DNA of 64,000 bases, from NCBI GenBank assembly GCA_020650975.1, contig JAIPMN010001622.1, positions 1-64,000 on the forward strand, in the 5' to 3' direction. The notes under the pieces were generated by a model, which saw only the letters and a list, made by a program, of their open reading frames with translations, searched no databases and was not told where the DNA came from. Origin of the DNA: Apostichopus californicus (Eukaryota > Echinodermata > Holothuroidea > Aspidochirotida > Stichopodidae). Below, piece after piece: positions 40,801 through 49,997 of this stretch (the stretch's first letter is position 1; each line of letters opens with the position of its first letter). A program made the position numbers and the translations under genes.

Positions 40801-41126
40801 TTTGACATAACTTGAATGAATTTTTGCTTTGATCAGCTTCCGAGTACAGTGTGAGCACTGCCCCTTCTGATTCGCACAAAGATGGCACGGGGACATTCAG
40901 TGATCCAGCCACATATACACCACCAATCCAGAGGGCCAAGGGTGGTACCCAACTGGCTGGTAGAAACAGTGATCCTGGCAGATTGGCCAACCGGTGTGAG
41001 AGTGGATCAGAAGAAGATTTGGTACAACTGCCAAGAAAGAAGGAGTGGTTGAGTCTGAGGGTCCACCAGGGTAATCGATGGAAGTTATCCTTCAACTGTT
41101 TAAACAATAACCAAGAGGATGCATAA
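3227..41126 (+). CDS. CCDC142: CCDC142 orthologue, nine coding exons, complete CDS
   Basis: Coding exons are 3227-4865, 6120-6215, 19490-19666, 32292-32473, 36011-36160, 38191-38305, 39171-39348, 39813-40018 and 40837-41126. All junctions are GT-AG, phases agree throughout, and the total is 3,033 bp (1,010 residues). I recall vertebrate CCDC142 as about 740-750 residues, so this copy is longer, mainly in the N-terminal half. Stretches that match from memory are CRALGSSLKDKCLLP, the block from SEPNQYAELAINTLLKPV through HGACQLEQDL, MPLGKEWR, and the C-terminal WLSLRVHQGNRWKLSF. CCDC142 is a conserved, mostly helical protein of unknown function, so no pathway is assigned. Residues about 420-480 are polar, Ser/Lys-rich and likely disordered, and contain KSVRW (472-476). 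The start is the first of two adjacent ATGs (3227 and 3230), one base after a good splice acceptor at 3225, which implies an upstream 5' UTR exon. Confidence 0.9.
4866..6119 (+). other. CCDC142 intron 1
   Basis: This is a 1.25-kb AT-rich intron. I see no repeats or RNA genes in it. Confidence 0.7.
6120..6215 (+). CDS. CCDC142: CCDC142 coding exon 2
   Basis: This 96-bp exon has phase 1 at both ends, between the acceptor TATCATAG and the donor GTAATA. It encodes SKKDIPSRVFSMFSGFCSN followed by LYTSAAKAAWDE. The frame continues exactly from exon 1. Confidence 0.85.
8125..9109. mobile_element. Non-autonomous hAT element (MITE) with nested insertion
   Basis: The ends are inverted repeats: left CAGGAGTTCCCTAACTGGGG, and the right end read on the minus strand CAGGGTTTCCCTAACTTTAT. 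Both carry a GAACCCCCAC stretch further in. An exact 8-bp target duplication ATGTAAAG flanks it (8117-8124 and 9110-9117). Eight-base duplications and CAG...CTG ends mark the hAT superfamily. No transposase is present. Removing the inner LTR-like repeat leaves about 300 bp, the size of a MITE. Confidence 0.88.
8249..8932. mobile_element. LTR-like repeat, probable solo LTR, copy 1 (nested in hAT MITE)
   Basis: This 684-bp unit starts TGTAAC and is flanked by ATAT on both sides (8245-8248, 8933-8936), fitting a 4-bp target duplication. It has a close second copy at 11426-12063 in the same orientation. There is no coding capacity, and no internal region or primer site was found. A solo LTR of a Gypsy-type element fits the size and ends but is not proven. 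It is younger than the hAT element it interrupts. Confidence 0.55.
11426..12063. mobile_element. LTR-like repeat, probable solo LTR, copy 2
   Basis: This 638-bp unit is clearly homologous to copy 1 along its length, with small indels. It starts TGTAAC, ends ACA, and is flanked by ATAT (11422-11425, 12064-12067). The two units are about 2.5 kb apart and not joined by any recognisable internal region, so they look like separate fossils rather than one element. Confidence 0.55.
17338..17357. repeat. (CT)n microsatellite
   Basis: A short run of CT dinucleotides within CCDC142 intron 2. Confidence 0.85.
19490..19666 (+). CDS. CCDC142: CCDC142 coding exon 3
   Basis: This 177-bp exon follows a pyrimidine-rich acceptor (TTTTTTCACACAG) and ends at GTAAGT. 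It encodes CRALGSSLKDKCLLP, one of the best matches to vertebrate CCDC142, then a Glu/Ser/Thr insert and a hydrophobic helix (VLSLIPMISLLSSPLF). It lies 13.3 kb from exon 2. Confidence 0.88.
19718..20110. repeat. Degenerate tandem repeat, ~77-bp unit, about five copies
   Basis: The motif GACATTAGCGTCCCCATG recurs in diverged form near 19718, 19863, 19941 and 20018, with weaker copies near 19790 and 20096. Spacing is about 77 bp. It starts some 50 bp after the exon 3 donor. Confidence 0.75.
23195..23315. repeat. Short tandem repeat based on CAGCTATGTTACATGTT
   Basis: Imperfect repeats of CAGCTGTGT/TAGCTATGTTACA run for about 120 bp in CCDC142 intron 3. Confidence 0.75.
23695..23830 (+). repeat. 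Unclassified interspersed repeat, partial copy D
   Basis: It shares the ATTTACTTC...CTTACCTGTCTCC head and the CCAGTGACCTCTC block with the other copies. More diverged than copies A-C. Confidence 0.45.
25242..25314 (-). mobile_element. hAT MITE fragment (CAGTGGCGGAGC family), copy 3, at an assembly gap
   Basis: It matches the GCGAATAAGT...GGCGCCAGCAGTCC part of the fuller copies. It stops at the N run exactly where those copies have a G/C hairpin, so the terminal part is probably lost in the gap. Confidence 0.75.
25315..25324. other. Ten-base run of N
   Basis: Unresolved bases between a GTCAGG end and a C-rich tract. In sister copies this position is a run of seven G followed by a matching C run. 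Confidence 0.98.
25601..25851 (-). mobile_element. hAT MITE (CAGTGGCGGAGC family), copy 2, one end missing
   Basis: Reverse complement of about two thirds of the complete copy at 36648-37019. It keeps the terminal GCTCCGCCACTG and the G/C hairpin and lacks the distal third. It is about 290 bp from copy 3. Confidence 0.82.
25868..26003 (+). repeat. Unclassified interspersed repeat, copy A
   Basis: It shares TTGGTAACATTCTT, a GTGACCCC-type block and GAATCTACCACTCAGAAGCC with copies near 34221-34315 (opposite strand), 34512-34666 and, in part, 23695-23830. Confidence 0.65.
27485..27945. repeat. Tandem repeat of ~135-165 bp, three units
   Basis: Units start near 27485, 27619 and 27781 with a TTGCCCTTCCTGCAAACTTG block, and contain TTTATCTGGTAT and ATTGGGCAAACTGC. 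The first unit lacks the CTTCCGAACCATGCAAACAC segment that the second and third share. Confidence 0.82.
31370..31393. repeat. G-rich homopolymer-like tract
   Basis: A run of G with few interruptions (GAGGGGGAGG followed by about nine G), able in principle to form a quadruplex. Confidence 0.8.
32292..32473 (+). CDS. CCDC142: CCDC142 coding exon 4
   Basis: This 182-bp exon runs from the acceptor TCCTCACAG to the donor GTAAAC and enters at phase 1, leaving at phase 0. It encodes TAGIEEWGKRKVTMQLSLLD and a helix ending QQFLLVSQGDLK. It lies 12.6 kb from exon 3. Confidence 0.87.
33712..33745. repeat. Perfect 34-bp palindrome
   Basis: Two 17-base halves (AAATGATAGCATTTCCA and its exact reverse complement) abut without a spacer. 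Confidence 0.95.
34221..34315 (-). repeat. Unclassified interspersed repeat, copy B
   Basis: Its reverse complement contains GCCTACAAACTGGTAACATT, matching copy A. It lies opposite copy C with about 200 bp between, so together they form a large imperfect inverted repeat. Confidence 0.65.
34512..34666 (+). repeat. Unclassified interspersed repeat, copy C
   Basis: It has the fullest form: a TTACTTCCCTCC head, CTGGTAACCTTCTTGCA, an AATGACCCC block and GAATCTACCATTCGGAAGCC. Confidence 0.65.
36011..36160 (+). CDS. CCDC142: CCDC142 coding exon 5
   Basis: This 150-bp exon is phase 0 at both ends, between the acceptor ATTTACAG and the donor GTAAGA. It encodes ILTDYALRVLKICSMLVAEI through RVENLISHLH, an amphipathic helical segment. 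Confidence 0.87.
36161..38190 (+). other. CCDC142 intron 5
   Basis: It contains the complete hAT MITE at 36648-37019. The remainder is unremarkable AT-rich sequence. Confidence 0.7.
36648..37019 (+). mobile_element. Complete non-autonomous hAT element (MITE), 372 bp
   Basis: The inverted ends are CAGTGGCGGAGC and GCTCCGCCACTG, flanked by an exact 8-bp duplication GTTGCTAG (36640-36647 and 37020-37027). Near the left end a run of seven G, five bases and a run of seven C form a strong hairpin. No transposase is present. Partial copies lie at 25601-25851 and 25242-25314. Confidence 0.93.
38191..38305 (+). CDS. CCDC142: CCDC142 coding exon 6
   Basis: This 115-bp exon runs from the acceptor TGCTTGCAG to the donor GTACGC. 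It encodes SSQFAKDCQNICEEFWPQAM followed by PLGKEWRRKT, which aligns from memory with the vertebrate segment containing MPRGRYWR. Confidence 0.87.
38306..39170 (+). other. CCDC142 intron 6
   Basis: An 865-bp intron with short ATCATC-rich runs near 39085-39150. Nothing else seen. Confidence 0.7.
39171..39348 (+). CDS. CCDC142: CCDC142 coding exon 7
   Basis: This 178-bp exon runs from the acceptor CTACTTTCAG to the donor GTAAGT. It encodes LPSEPNQYAELAINTLLKPV and TTKMLDTWMNFILKEKPKF. It is among the most conserved blocks of the family. A minisatellite starts about 60 bp past its donor. Confidence 0.9.
39410..39680. repeat. Minisatellite, GTACCTGGGTATGCCATA-type unit
   Basis: About ten to twelve imperfect units of 18-30 bp (GTACCTGGGTGTGCCATA, with or without CAAGT) fill most of CCDC142 intron 7. 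Confidence 0.92.
39813..40018 (+). CDS. CCDC142: CCDC142 coding exon 8, two possible in-frame donors
   Basis: The exon starts after the acceptor TCTTTGCAG and encodes LHGACQLEQDLNHVHAWLAS and the following helix. The consensus donor GTAAGT at 40019 is used here. A weaker donor GTAAAC at 39977 would end the exon 42 bp earlier in the same phase, removing 14 codons (roughly KLGVGLSSSKDEL) without changing frame. Either form joins exon 9 correctly. Confidence 0.85.
40440..40735. repeat. Minisatellite, CCCCATCACCCATTTG-type unit
   Basis: Roughly twenty imperfect 15-bp units lie in CCDC142 intron 8. Because the unit is a multiple of three, all plus frames stay open across it. Those frames are an effect of the repeat, not genes. 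Confidence 0.93.
40837..41126 (+). CDS. CCDC142: CCDC142 coding exon 9 (terminal), with stop
   Basis: This exon opens after TTTGATCAG and ends at TAA (41124-41126). It encodes a Ser/Thr/Gly-rich, probably disordered stretch, then the family's C-terminal signature WLSLRVHQGNRWKLSF and a short polar tail. Junction phase agrees with both candidate exon 8 donors. Confidence 0.88.
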
Positions 41127-41168
41127 ATAAGTGGAAAAGTGAATCATTTGTGAGAAAAGTTCAGAAAT

Positions 41169-41174
41169 ATTAAA
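41169..41174 (+). terminator. Candidate CCDC142 poly(A) signal ATTAAA
   Basis: ATTAAA, the common variant hexamer, lies 43 bp after the stop codon. A canonical AATAAA lies further on, so two alternative 3' ends are possible. Confidence 0.35.
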
Positions 41175-41427
41175 CAGAATTATTTTAGTCTCCTTCAGTT
41201 TGTTTGGCTGTCAGCATGTATATCTATCCTTCCCTTATCCTTGCTACTTAAAAGCTCAAAGTGGATTTAATCGTCACCTCATGGTACTTTCTAGTCCCTA
41301 TATGGTTACTAAGGCGCTACATCCATTCACTAGATACTTTAACCTTTTTTTTTCTCTTACTCTTTTTGCCAGTATTTCTTTCTCACAAGGGTTCATTTGA
41401 AATTTCATGTCAGGGTTAATTTGTTGA

Positions 41428-41433
41428 AATAAA
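41428..41433 (+). terminator. Candidate CCDC142 poly(A) signal AATAAA
   Basis: This is a canonical hexamer about 300 bp after the CCDC142 stop codon, followed by T-rich sequence within 50 bp. Confidence 0.45.
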
Positions 41434-42189
41434 TTTCCCGACATGTCTTGATTGTTCTTTCCCGATCAGTTTTCTTTTGAAGTTTTTAAAAAAATCTTTT
41501 TAGAGTTCTTTAGCATACTTTCTCGTAGTCTTCATTGTAAATTTCATTTTAATTACTTACTAATAGAATTAATTTTTCAAGGCATGGCCTCAATTTCCTC
41601 ATACCTTTTGGAATGAAAATTCCAGGTTTTTGATTTTGTATTTAGTCTTACTGATATGTATGACATACTTGGATTCAGAAGTGAATATTACTTAACATGC
41701 TGTTTTAAGCAGTTGTTTAAAAAAATTTGGATAACCTTTGACCGCAGTAAACCTCAGTTTGATGCAAAGTATCTTTTTCATTTGATTTGTCAACATTTGT
41801 AAAACAAGAGTTGTTACAGGATGAAATAAACATAAGGTAAGTGTAGCTCTCGTCGGTGTTGAATGCTTGAGATGTCCCCATTTGGGGCAATTATCTGAAT
41901 AATATACTTCATGTCCCACTTCAACGTATCTGCAAGGACAGTACGCATATCCTGTTTCTAGTAGATGACAGGTTACAAACTGGTCATTCTGTCAGTATGA
42001 GTGCGTTGAAACATGACATGGGAGGACAGTAAAATGTTAGAAATTGTCACTACAGACTTCTCAAAATATTTAAAGAATATGGCTGTAGTTTTGTGATTCC
42101 TTTCTAAATGCTGTTCATGAGTTTTATTCTGAAGAGTACAATTACTCAAGCCTGTTTTCTTCACAAGGTGTGAGTTAAAAAAGTGATTG

Positions 42190-42435
42190 GGTGGGGGGGG
42201 GGGGGGGNNNNTGGAGGGGAAAAGGGGGTTGTGATGTGTGTGTTAAAACTGTGATTGGGTGGAGGATGAGGGGTGTGAAGGTGCATAGGCTTGGTAAAGT
42301 GGTGTTGAAAGAGTGGAAAATAGTTTGTAAGGGAGGTGGCATCTTGATAAAGTGTATGGGGCAGTAGTAGTAGTATGTTGGGGGAGCAGTGGGGTGGGGG
42401 ATGGCAGTGTTTAACAATGGGGTGAGGGGAGATCA
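42190..42435. repeat. G-rich tract with four-base N run
   Basis: A run of about 15 G leads into four N (42208-42211), followed by G-rich, A/T-interrupted sequence with many GGGG and GTGGGG blocks. The opposite-strand His/Pro-rich frames over it reflect composition only. Confidence 0.9.
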
Positions 42436-44325
42436 TATTAGCAGTGAATGGGTGTATTCAGAAGGGTGACAATTGCTTTACTACCGGTGGAACAGCATGA
42501 TATTTTAAAAGAATTTAATACATTATTTTAGTTACAATGAACACAAACAAATATGTTAAAAGATTGAATCATGTAGAAAGAATTGACTGTGTCGTCAGGG
42601 TTTGTTTGAACGCTCAAATGCTTCCTAAAGTAACCAGAATTTTAATACTTTATTATATTTTTAGATGGTAGCCACATTGGAAGAGTAATTATGTCAATGT
42701 ACAGCAAAGTAAGACACACATATTAAGTACAAGCACAATATTCACCTTGACAGTTTTGTTTTATATCATTTAAATTATTTTTCATCGATTGTAAATTACT
42801 TTTGGTACTACACTTGTCTATTAGAAGTATGCCAATGCTAGTAGGAGTACCCTGTGGCATACCAGGTTAATGTTGCAATTAAAAATGGTAAATGTTACAT
42901 TTCTTCACCTTTCAGAAATGGTTTTATTAGAGAGTCGGTTTAGGGAAAGGAACTTACTGAAAAACGTAGCTTCTCAAAATTATTGCTTCAAATATATTAC
43001 AATAAGAGTCTTTTTGCAATGCCTAAGATGAGCTGTACACATCTTACTACAAATCTTTCCATTGAGAAATATTCTTGAAATACCACATACATGTTTGTAA
43101 GAGATATGGGGAGATACACATTACTAGTGGTACAATGTGTTCCACACTGAAGTTATACATTCTTGTCATTTGAAAATGTTAAGACAGAGTGTCTGTTACT
43201 ATTTGTTATTGTTATGCAGATTAGTAATTTTACCTATGCATAGATAATACTGTACTTTGCATGAAAACCCTGAAGGGTCCGAAACATTCAGAAGTTGCTT
43301 TCATCGGTTAGTATACAGGGATTGGTCCATTCCAAGCAACTAATAACAGTTGGACATGTACATGGAATGAATCGCAGGTATTTTATCTACAAATTGTTAG
43401 AAAGAAGGGTTTTTCAGTTCGTCATGATGGTAACCTAGATATGGGGGGATAGTTGTCTGTATGGAAAAGTTGGGTAATTATTAGACATGACCAAGGTATG
43501 TGAGATAACAAGAGTGAATGGGAGTTAAAATATTTGAATCTCTAAGAGATAACTTATTTCAATTTCTCTTTTTAAGAGGTAACTTATTTCAATATATCTT
43601 TTTAAGTGACCAAGATCTAGCCAGTGATGGTTTATGAATCACCTAAATTTGCACTCAAACCAATATCAGCTTTGTCGATGAGCTGTTAAAAGCATATAAA
43701 CTTATGTCGCGTAGCAGTATCCCCTGTGCACCCTGTCAAGAGGTTTATAATTTAATCTAAAATGTGTGAAATCATAAATGTGTGAGAAGTCAAATCTGTT
43801 AATATGTTTTACAGTTGAACTTGAATGGAAATGTATCTAAGCATTATTTGTAGCACTATTGTAGCTTAGTATTATCTTAGTCGTACCAATTGATATCATT
43901 TGATAACGACATAAGTAATGGCATACATCTCAAAATATTATTGTGAGGCTTGAGACTCACCTGATGATTGTAACAAATTGATTTTGACCGTCTTAGGCAG
44001 ACTATGGTCAGGTTTTACATCTAGTCTAAAATATAAAGTGAGTATTGCTGTTAACACTTTTGCCAAGCAACTGATGTTGAAATATGCAATACCTAGTCTG
44101 TAAGATAAATAATTGTCAATGTTTTGTGTGGAGTAAATTTCCGCAGTTTAAAAGGAGAAAAATTATTGGAGTTTGTGTGGAGTAAAATTCACATAGATGT
44201 ACATCTGCTACACACATGCTATGGACAGACAGTTGGCTTGCGATCAATGTAGTGTAGACTTGCTATGGATATTTGGATAATACTTGCAATGGATCTGCTA
44301 TTGACTTGATATGGGCAATGCCATA

Positions 44326-44773
44326 AGGTGACCAGACCTCCCCGATTTCTGGGGACAGTCCACGGATGGATTAAAAGTGTCCCCAGATATTTCCCCAGAT
44401 ATTGTTTTCTGTCCTAAGAATATCACTGATTTTGTGAAGATTCCTGAACAATTTCAAATTTTACCTGTTTCACATTCCTTTCCAAAGAAACAGATTTATC
44501 GTAAGCTGTAATATGTTACAACTACAAAGTTACTGTTCATTCATGATTCAAGGCTAAAGGCATATCAAGATCCTTCAATAATTTCAAATTCACATGAAAA
44601 TATCTTTTTGCACTTACTGATGAATAATGAGGTACCGTTAAGGTTTTTGGAGAAAATACTTAACGATGTTTTCAAGTTTAGCATTCGACCATTAATATCC
44701 TTGAACAATGAATGAGAAACCCTTAAAACATGCATTTCATGTCCCCAGATTTCTTAAAAAAATATGGTCACCT
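44326..44773. mobile_element. MITE-like element with inverted ends
   Basis: The ends AGGTGACC and GGTCACCT are each flanked by TA, and both sides carry TCTGGGGAC-type sequence about 15-30 bp in. A TA duplication would suggest a Tc1/mariner relative. Flanks give no convincing 8-bp duplication. About 450 bp, with no coding frame. Confidence 0.7.
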
Positions 44774-44855
44774 TACTGTATAACCTGCTGTGAAAGTGAT
44801 GTTGGCTTGCTATGGATATGTCATAGCTGCTAAGTGCTTGCAAGTACTGTACAGG

Positions 44856-44937
44856 TATGTTAGTCGTTAATGTTGTGCTAGCAAGCTATAAAGCACCTGC
44901 TTTATAGCTTGTTAGCACAACATTAACGACTAACATA
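44856..44937. repeat. 82-bp near-perfect palindrome
   Basis: Two 40-base arms match as reverse complements at 39 of 40 positions, separated by CC. The outer ends read TATGTTAGTCGTTAATG on each strand. It lies 82 bp past the MITE at 44326-44773. Confidence 0.95.
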
Positions 44938-47780
44938 GGTCGTTGTGTACCAACAGGTGTTGTGTACCTTACTCCAAGGGGTACACTTTAAATATTAAAG
45001 CCCCATCATTTACTACATTATGCAGTGCTGTAGGGCACAATTTGTCATCACAGACTCCAGTGTAGTTACTAGTCTAATAGTAGTTGGAACAAAAGAATGG
45101 GGAAAAAAAGTCACATAAAATGTAAATCTATATGTCATTAATAGCCAATCAATCTATGGTAGTATGACTGTTTCTGTGTTATCCAGGACAGGACTGATGG
45201 TCAATCTGTGTATTTTTGCTGATATTAAGAAACATCACGTATGTCAAGTCTGTCTGTCTGAGAGTTGGTCTCTGGTTCAGTTATCTTTGTGCAATAGTAA
45301 TGTTCTGGTATAATTGTAGAATGCTCTTCATGAAATCAACATCAGATATGAATATATTTTAGACCTTTAACCAAAACAATTTAATTGTTCTTTGTTCTTA
45401 TCGTCCGATTTAATTGTCAGGGAGGGTGAGCTCAGGGAGTTATGAACTAACCCACAACTAAGTCACCTGTCAATCCTACCAGAGAAGCAGTAAACTTTAC
45501 GGGTAAAACATTTTGTCCAATCTGTCTGTGAGCAGAGATTGGCAGGATAACCTTTGGCACCGACAGAAAGTCCTTTGGCTGCCTTGGGAAATAAAATGGC
45601 CAGTTCACAAAATTGTGAGGTGCAATTGTTAGTGGTTGTAACCATAGAATAGGATGACTGTTGGGAACACAGTTGAATTCACATTGCTACAGCTAAAAGT
45701 ATGTTGTCGGTTGAAGACAAGTTGAATACACAAAGATAGCTACAACAATAGCTACATAGCTTTACATACAATAGCTACAGCAATAGAATAGGATATCCAT
45801 ACGTTTTAATCGTCACTGTTAACTCGCAAAGCAAATAATGTGCACAGAAATAGTTCAAATGTTGATTCTTTCATCTCACATTTCTTCCAAATTGACAGAA
45901 AGTTGGGCCATACAAAGAGCTTTGTAATTCAAATTTCATTCAGTTTCACATTGCCTGTACGAAATTTTCGATAAAAAATAAGAATGAAAATATGCTTTGA
46001 GCAACGAAAATGCATAGAACAATAGTTTCAAAAGTAAACAGGTGACACGGAAGCTATCCCTCAACCCCTCACCTCCTTCACCTTCTCTGGCCTCTTGTCT
46101 GTATCTCAGCTTTACACATACCAAAGCTCTTCATCAATTTCTCATGTAGGTTGATAACTTTCTATTTGATACACTTTGTGGAAGAGCAAAACAAGTTATA
46201 AAATAATGAGGAACAGTTGCATACATGTTGTATGTTGAGATATTTACCGTGAATCTGGGCAAATTAAGCTTCAACGATTTCCTGCCAAATGTACAAAATG
46301 TCTGATAATTATTTTTGAGATATGATATATTGCATCAAATACTTAATAACAAAATTGGATATCAGTATTATACTATCATATCTAAGTGTTCTGGCCAACG
46401 ATTTAAATTAAATCATCTTTTATTTGGATTTGAGAAATCCACATTTTTTTTTCCCTATATGAAGAGGTCTTCCAAATATTTCAAAACAGCCAAAATGAAC
46501 TGTTGGATAGCCACTTCACACGACGGCGAAGTGTTAAGTAAATACCCCATTCCGTCTCTCCCAAATGAACATGTAGCTGCTAAGAATCTCAAACTAACTG
46601 CCTTCCAGGTTTGATAATATTACCATAGAAGGAAGTGAAGGTGAAGGAAGACTGACGAATATTCAGATACTTTCAAACACACTTACAATAATGTTACAAA
46701 ATCTTAGAAAGTTAATTAAACATAACATACCAGTTAGCACCAGAATTAGCATATTCATATTACGATTTATTACATAGACTACAAAGACAAGCTGACTCAA
46801 CACTATGCCACACAAACGTTAATATTTAAATACACTAAACATTTGTGGATGTTGCCCAAGATGGAAACTGGGGAAGATATCCTTATTTGGTATAACCAAT
46901 CTCTGAGTTAATGAATGCTGTAAATCCTTGCTTTCAGCAATATAGTAGAGAATAACCAGTTTAGGCAACCTTTGTCCATAACAAAATTAACAGGCAATGA
47001 TTAAATAACACAGCTAAAGATGAGACATCTGTTAACAGATTTGAGATTTAAATTTTCAGCAAAACCATTAAATCTGTGACTTAGACTGAGTTCATGGGAG
47101 TATTACTGTTTGATTTATCAGTGGTTAACTGTCTAGTTGTACTGTTCCTTACAGAGAGAAAGAAAAAGAGAACCCCAAAAATATTTTATGACTGTGAAAG
47201 TAATGTGCCCGATGGAAATTAGTTTTTAAACAAGCTGCACATATATAGCTGCATATTCATGTCCAATTCATTTGACTATATTTGCATAATTATACAATCA
47301 CCACATTTGGCAAGCTTCTCTTATATACAATGTTTTTACAAATTAGTAGATTTTTAAAACAACCTGCAACCCCTCCCTTTCCCCTCAATTAAAAACAGAC
47401 ATTTATAGTCAAAGCTAGCAGCCTAACCTTGCCATTAAAACTCCCAGTAACGGCCCATCGCTGCTTCATTCTGTCTGTTACTGGAATGAGTCACCAAAGT
47501 CTTTGTTAAAAATTCTAAAATCTTTGCTCCAAATTTGTTCCTTCATATGAGTAAAATCTTAAAAGAATGGAATTTTGTTCAAGAAATGATCCTTTTAAAA
47601 ATTCAAACTATGAATAATCATTACAGTCACTGGCAAGCTATGAGCAGTCATGATATTCCTGGACAAACATGTTACACTCAGGAAACTCATTGATAAAATC
47701 ACAAATAGTCAAGACACTGTTTATCAGCTATACTATTCATGAGTCATTGAATAGTCATTATTCTTGGACATATGTATATT

Positions 47781-47990
47781 AGATCCTCCTGCAAGCAGGA
47801 ACTCGCGAAGAAGCCTCCTCATTGGCTTATCAAAGCCGCAAGCTGACCGAAGTCAGTCTCTTACATTCATATTTAACGTCCATGATTATGATTTGTTAAT
47901 TGTCAACAACTCTGTAACTGGACGACATACATTAATCTGGGAGTGACTCGAACCGGGGACCTTATGATTGAAAGGCACCGGCATTGAAAA
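47781..47990 (-). mobile_element. tRNA-derived SINE, head partly lost
   Basis: The minus strand has a B-box-like GGTTCGAGTCA (47954-47944) preceded by a tRNA-like CTTTCAATCATAAGGTCCCC, while the A-box region is truncated. The body contains two small hairpins (GGCTTTGATAAGCC and CCTGCTTGCAGG) in a 60-bp block that may be one of the conserved central domains of deuterostome SINEs. No poly(A) tail is seen. Confidence 0.7.
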
Positions 47991-48954
47991 AGGCATTAAT
48001 TATGTATAATTAATACTCTGGTTACTCATTGCAAATGCACATTCATGACAGTAATAGAGTGGTCATGATTCTTGGACATACAGCTTAATACTCTGGTTCC
48101 TCATTGATAAATTCATCAAGTCATGACATTCCTCAAAAATACTAAATTGTTAAAGAACCACTGACCCTAACAATAGAAAATATCACTGACAGTACACCAA
48201 AGCTGAGCAAACACTGGTGGAGTTGTTAATAACTGAGTCTCTTGAAGTCACACAATTATATCAAGCAGAACCCATCACATTGTTCTAACACAGAATTTAC
48301 AAAACTGCAAATTTGTACTGCTCTGCACAGAACTCATTTTGATCTCTTCATTGGTACTATGATGTTAAAAATATTCATATGCAATACAATTTGTTTGGCC
48401 AATAATGCAACGTAACAAAAGCTGGCAATGAGTAGAAAAGAAGAATTTTAAGAATCTGAATGCCATTTTTAAGTTCAACAGCCACAACTTCAACACACTT
48501 CCTTAGTTGATCCATACCCTTTTGTAGGATATTTCCATGACAACAATTTCCTGTGATAGGTGGATAATCCCTTGTGCCTCTTGTTACCAAACAAATGATG
48601 AGACCCAACAGAGGGTAAAATGCACTTGAATCAAAACATTTTCAGGTATTCATGGAATGTATCATCTCTTTTTATCACCACAACAACTGCATTGATTATT
48701 GCTTATATCATCTCTCACAACTATCAGCAAGCTGGTAGTTTGATTTACCAGGATTAGCCATTCCTCAGATTTACTTCCAACATCCTGAAAGACAAACAAA
48801 TGTCAGACATAAAAGAAGTAAAATTTGCAAGTAGGAAATATCTGAGAAAGGAATGTGCATCTATTTTTATATTATTAATTAATTTTTGTTTTAGGAATTG
48901 CCAAAAAATTATGAATTCAAGTCTTTTATTATTAAGCTATACAGCACCTACCCT

Positions 48955-49060
48955 TGTATGGTCCATTGCTTTGCCAGGAGTACCAGTCATAACCAGCCCT
49001 TAACCTGGCAACAGTTCTTTTTAACCATTTCTTTGCCAGGGGTACTAGTCAGAGCCAGTC
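48955..49060. repeat. Twofold imperfect duplication, ~60-bp unit
   Basis: CTTTGCCAGGAGTACCAGTC and CTTTGCCAGGGGTACTAGTC recur about 65 bp apart in similar surroundings. Confidence 0.6.
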
Positions 49061-49184
49061 CTTCCCTGTTACCAATCCCCTACCTTCAGCAGCCACATGT
49101 TCTTGTGTTACAAAGTCAGATAAACTTTTTTTGACTAAATTGCACCTTTTTTTGTTCTGAATAAATTACACAGGTCATATCGTT

Positions 49185-49295
49185 AGGGCTGCAGGTACAG
49201 GATACTATTGCATGATATGGCTGTTTTGCTGATGCTAAAATTTCCCAGGGGCAGACAGTGGTTAGGGCTGCAGGTACAAGATGCTCTTGCAAAAT
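49185..49295. repeat. Twofold duplication of a GGTTAGGGCTGCAGGTACA-like unit
   Basis: GTTAGGGCTGCAGGTACA and a following GAT-rich block occur twice with about 80 bp spacing. Confidence 0.65.
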
Positions 49296-49938
49296 ATGTT
49301 TTTTTTTCAGGAAAACATGTTTACAAGTAATTATAATTCATTAAATTTTAAACTCCTTAACACTTAGATCCACAGAAACATACCAAGTATCACAAACCAT
49401 TGAATACAACCCAAATGAGTGTTTTTAAGTTTTATGTATAAATATATAAGCAAATCAACACCAGAAAACTGACTGGGATATCATTATCAAATACTTTTGT
49501 GCTGTTCCTAAAGTTGTTCATACTGCCCGATCAAAGTTCATGTTCTTGATTTACTGATGTAAAAGAATTGTACGGAATGAGGCATACTTTATGTTACGTC
49601 AGACAAACATGAATTGTAAAAGTCGCAGGTTAAAATCAAGTTGTTTATGTATCCAAACTTCAGTGTTTATGACAACTCACATCATGCTGATAAGACCTTC
49701 CCTAATCAATCTATAACATCACAGCTCTTGCTATTTTCTTGGTCAATGAACAGCTTCACATTTCCAAACAGAAATGAGATTTTTCACAAGAAATGAGATA
49801 ACTGTCATCATCTATGCATCACTACTTACCTTTAATCAAATTAGCATTACCTATGAATACTTTATGGTAGACTTGTTACCTCTATATTATTAAAAGTAGT
49901 ATATCACTTAAAGATGTAATGCTTATAACCTTGAATAT

Positions 49939-49944
49939 TTTATT
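49939..49944 (-). terminator. Candidate adaptor poly(A) signal AATAAA
   Basis: AATAAA on the minus strand lies 54 bp past the adaptor stop codon. This would give a very short 3' UTR, and more distal signals may be used. Confidence 0.3.
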
Positions 49945-49997
49945 AAACATAATCATAAAAATATACCAACTCTTTGAGTATTTTCACTCACCCACTT

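Larger units (their letters stand above)
41127..49997. other. Intergenic region between convergent genes
   Basis: 8.9 kb separates the CCDC142 stop from the adaptor stop, including both 3' UTRs. It holds the G-rich tract, the MITE at 44326, the palindrome at 44856, the SINE near 47781 and small duplications near 48960-49300. I recognise no protein gene. A 99-codon frame at 46315-46614 has no family features. Confidence 0.6.

Noticed and set aside
44856-44937. The palindrome as a microRNA precursor
   Set aside because: A two-base loop and almost no bulges are unlike animal pre-miRNAs. It is kept as a structural finding only.
46315-46614. A 99-codon plus-strand frame in the intergenic region
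   Set aside because: Composition is ordinary, it has no recognisable domain, and there are no convincing splice partners.
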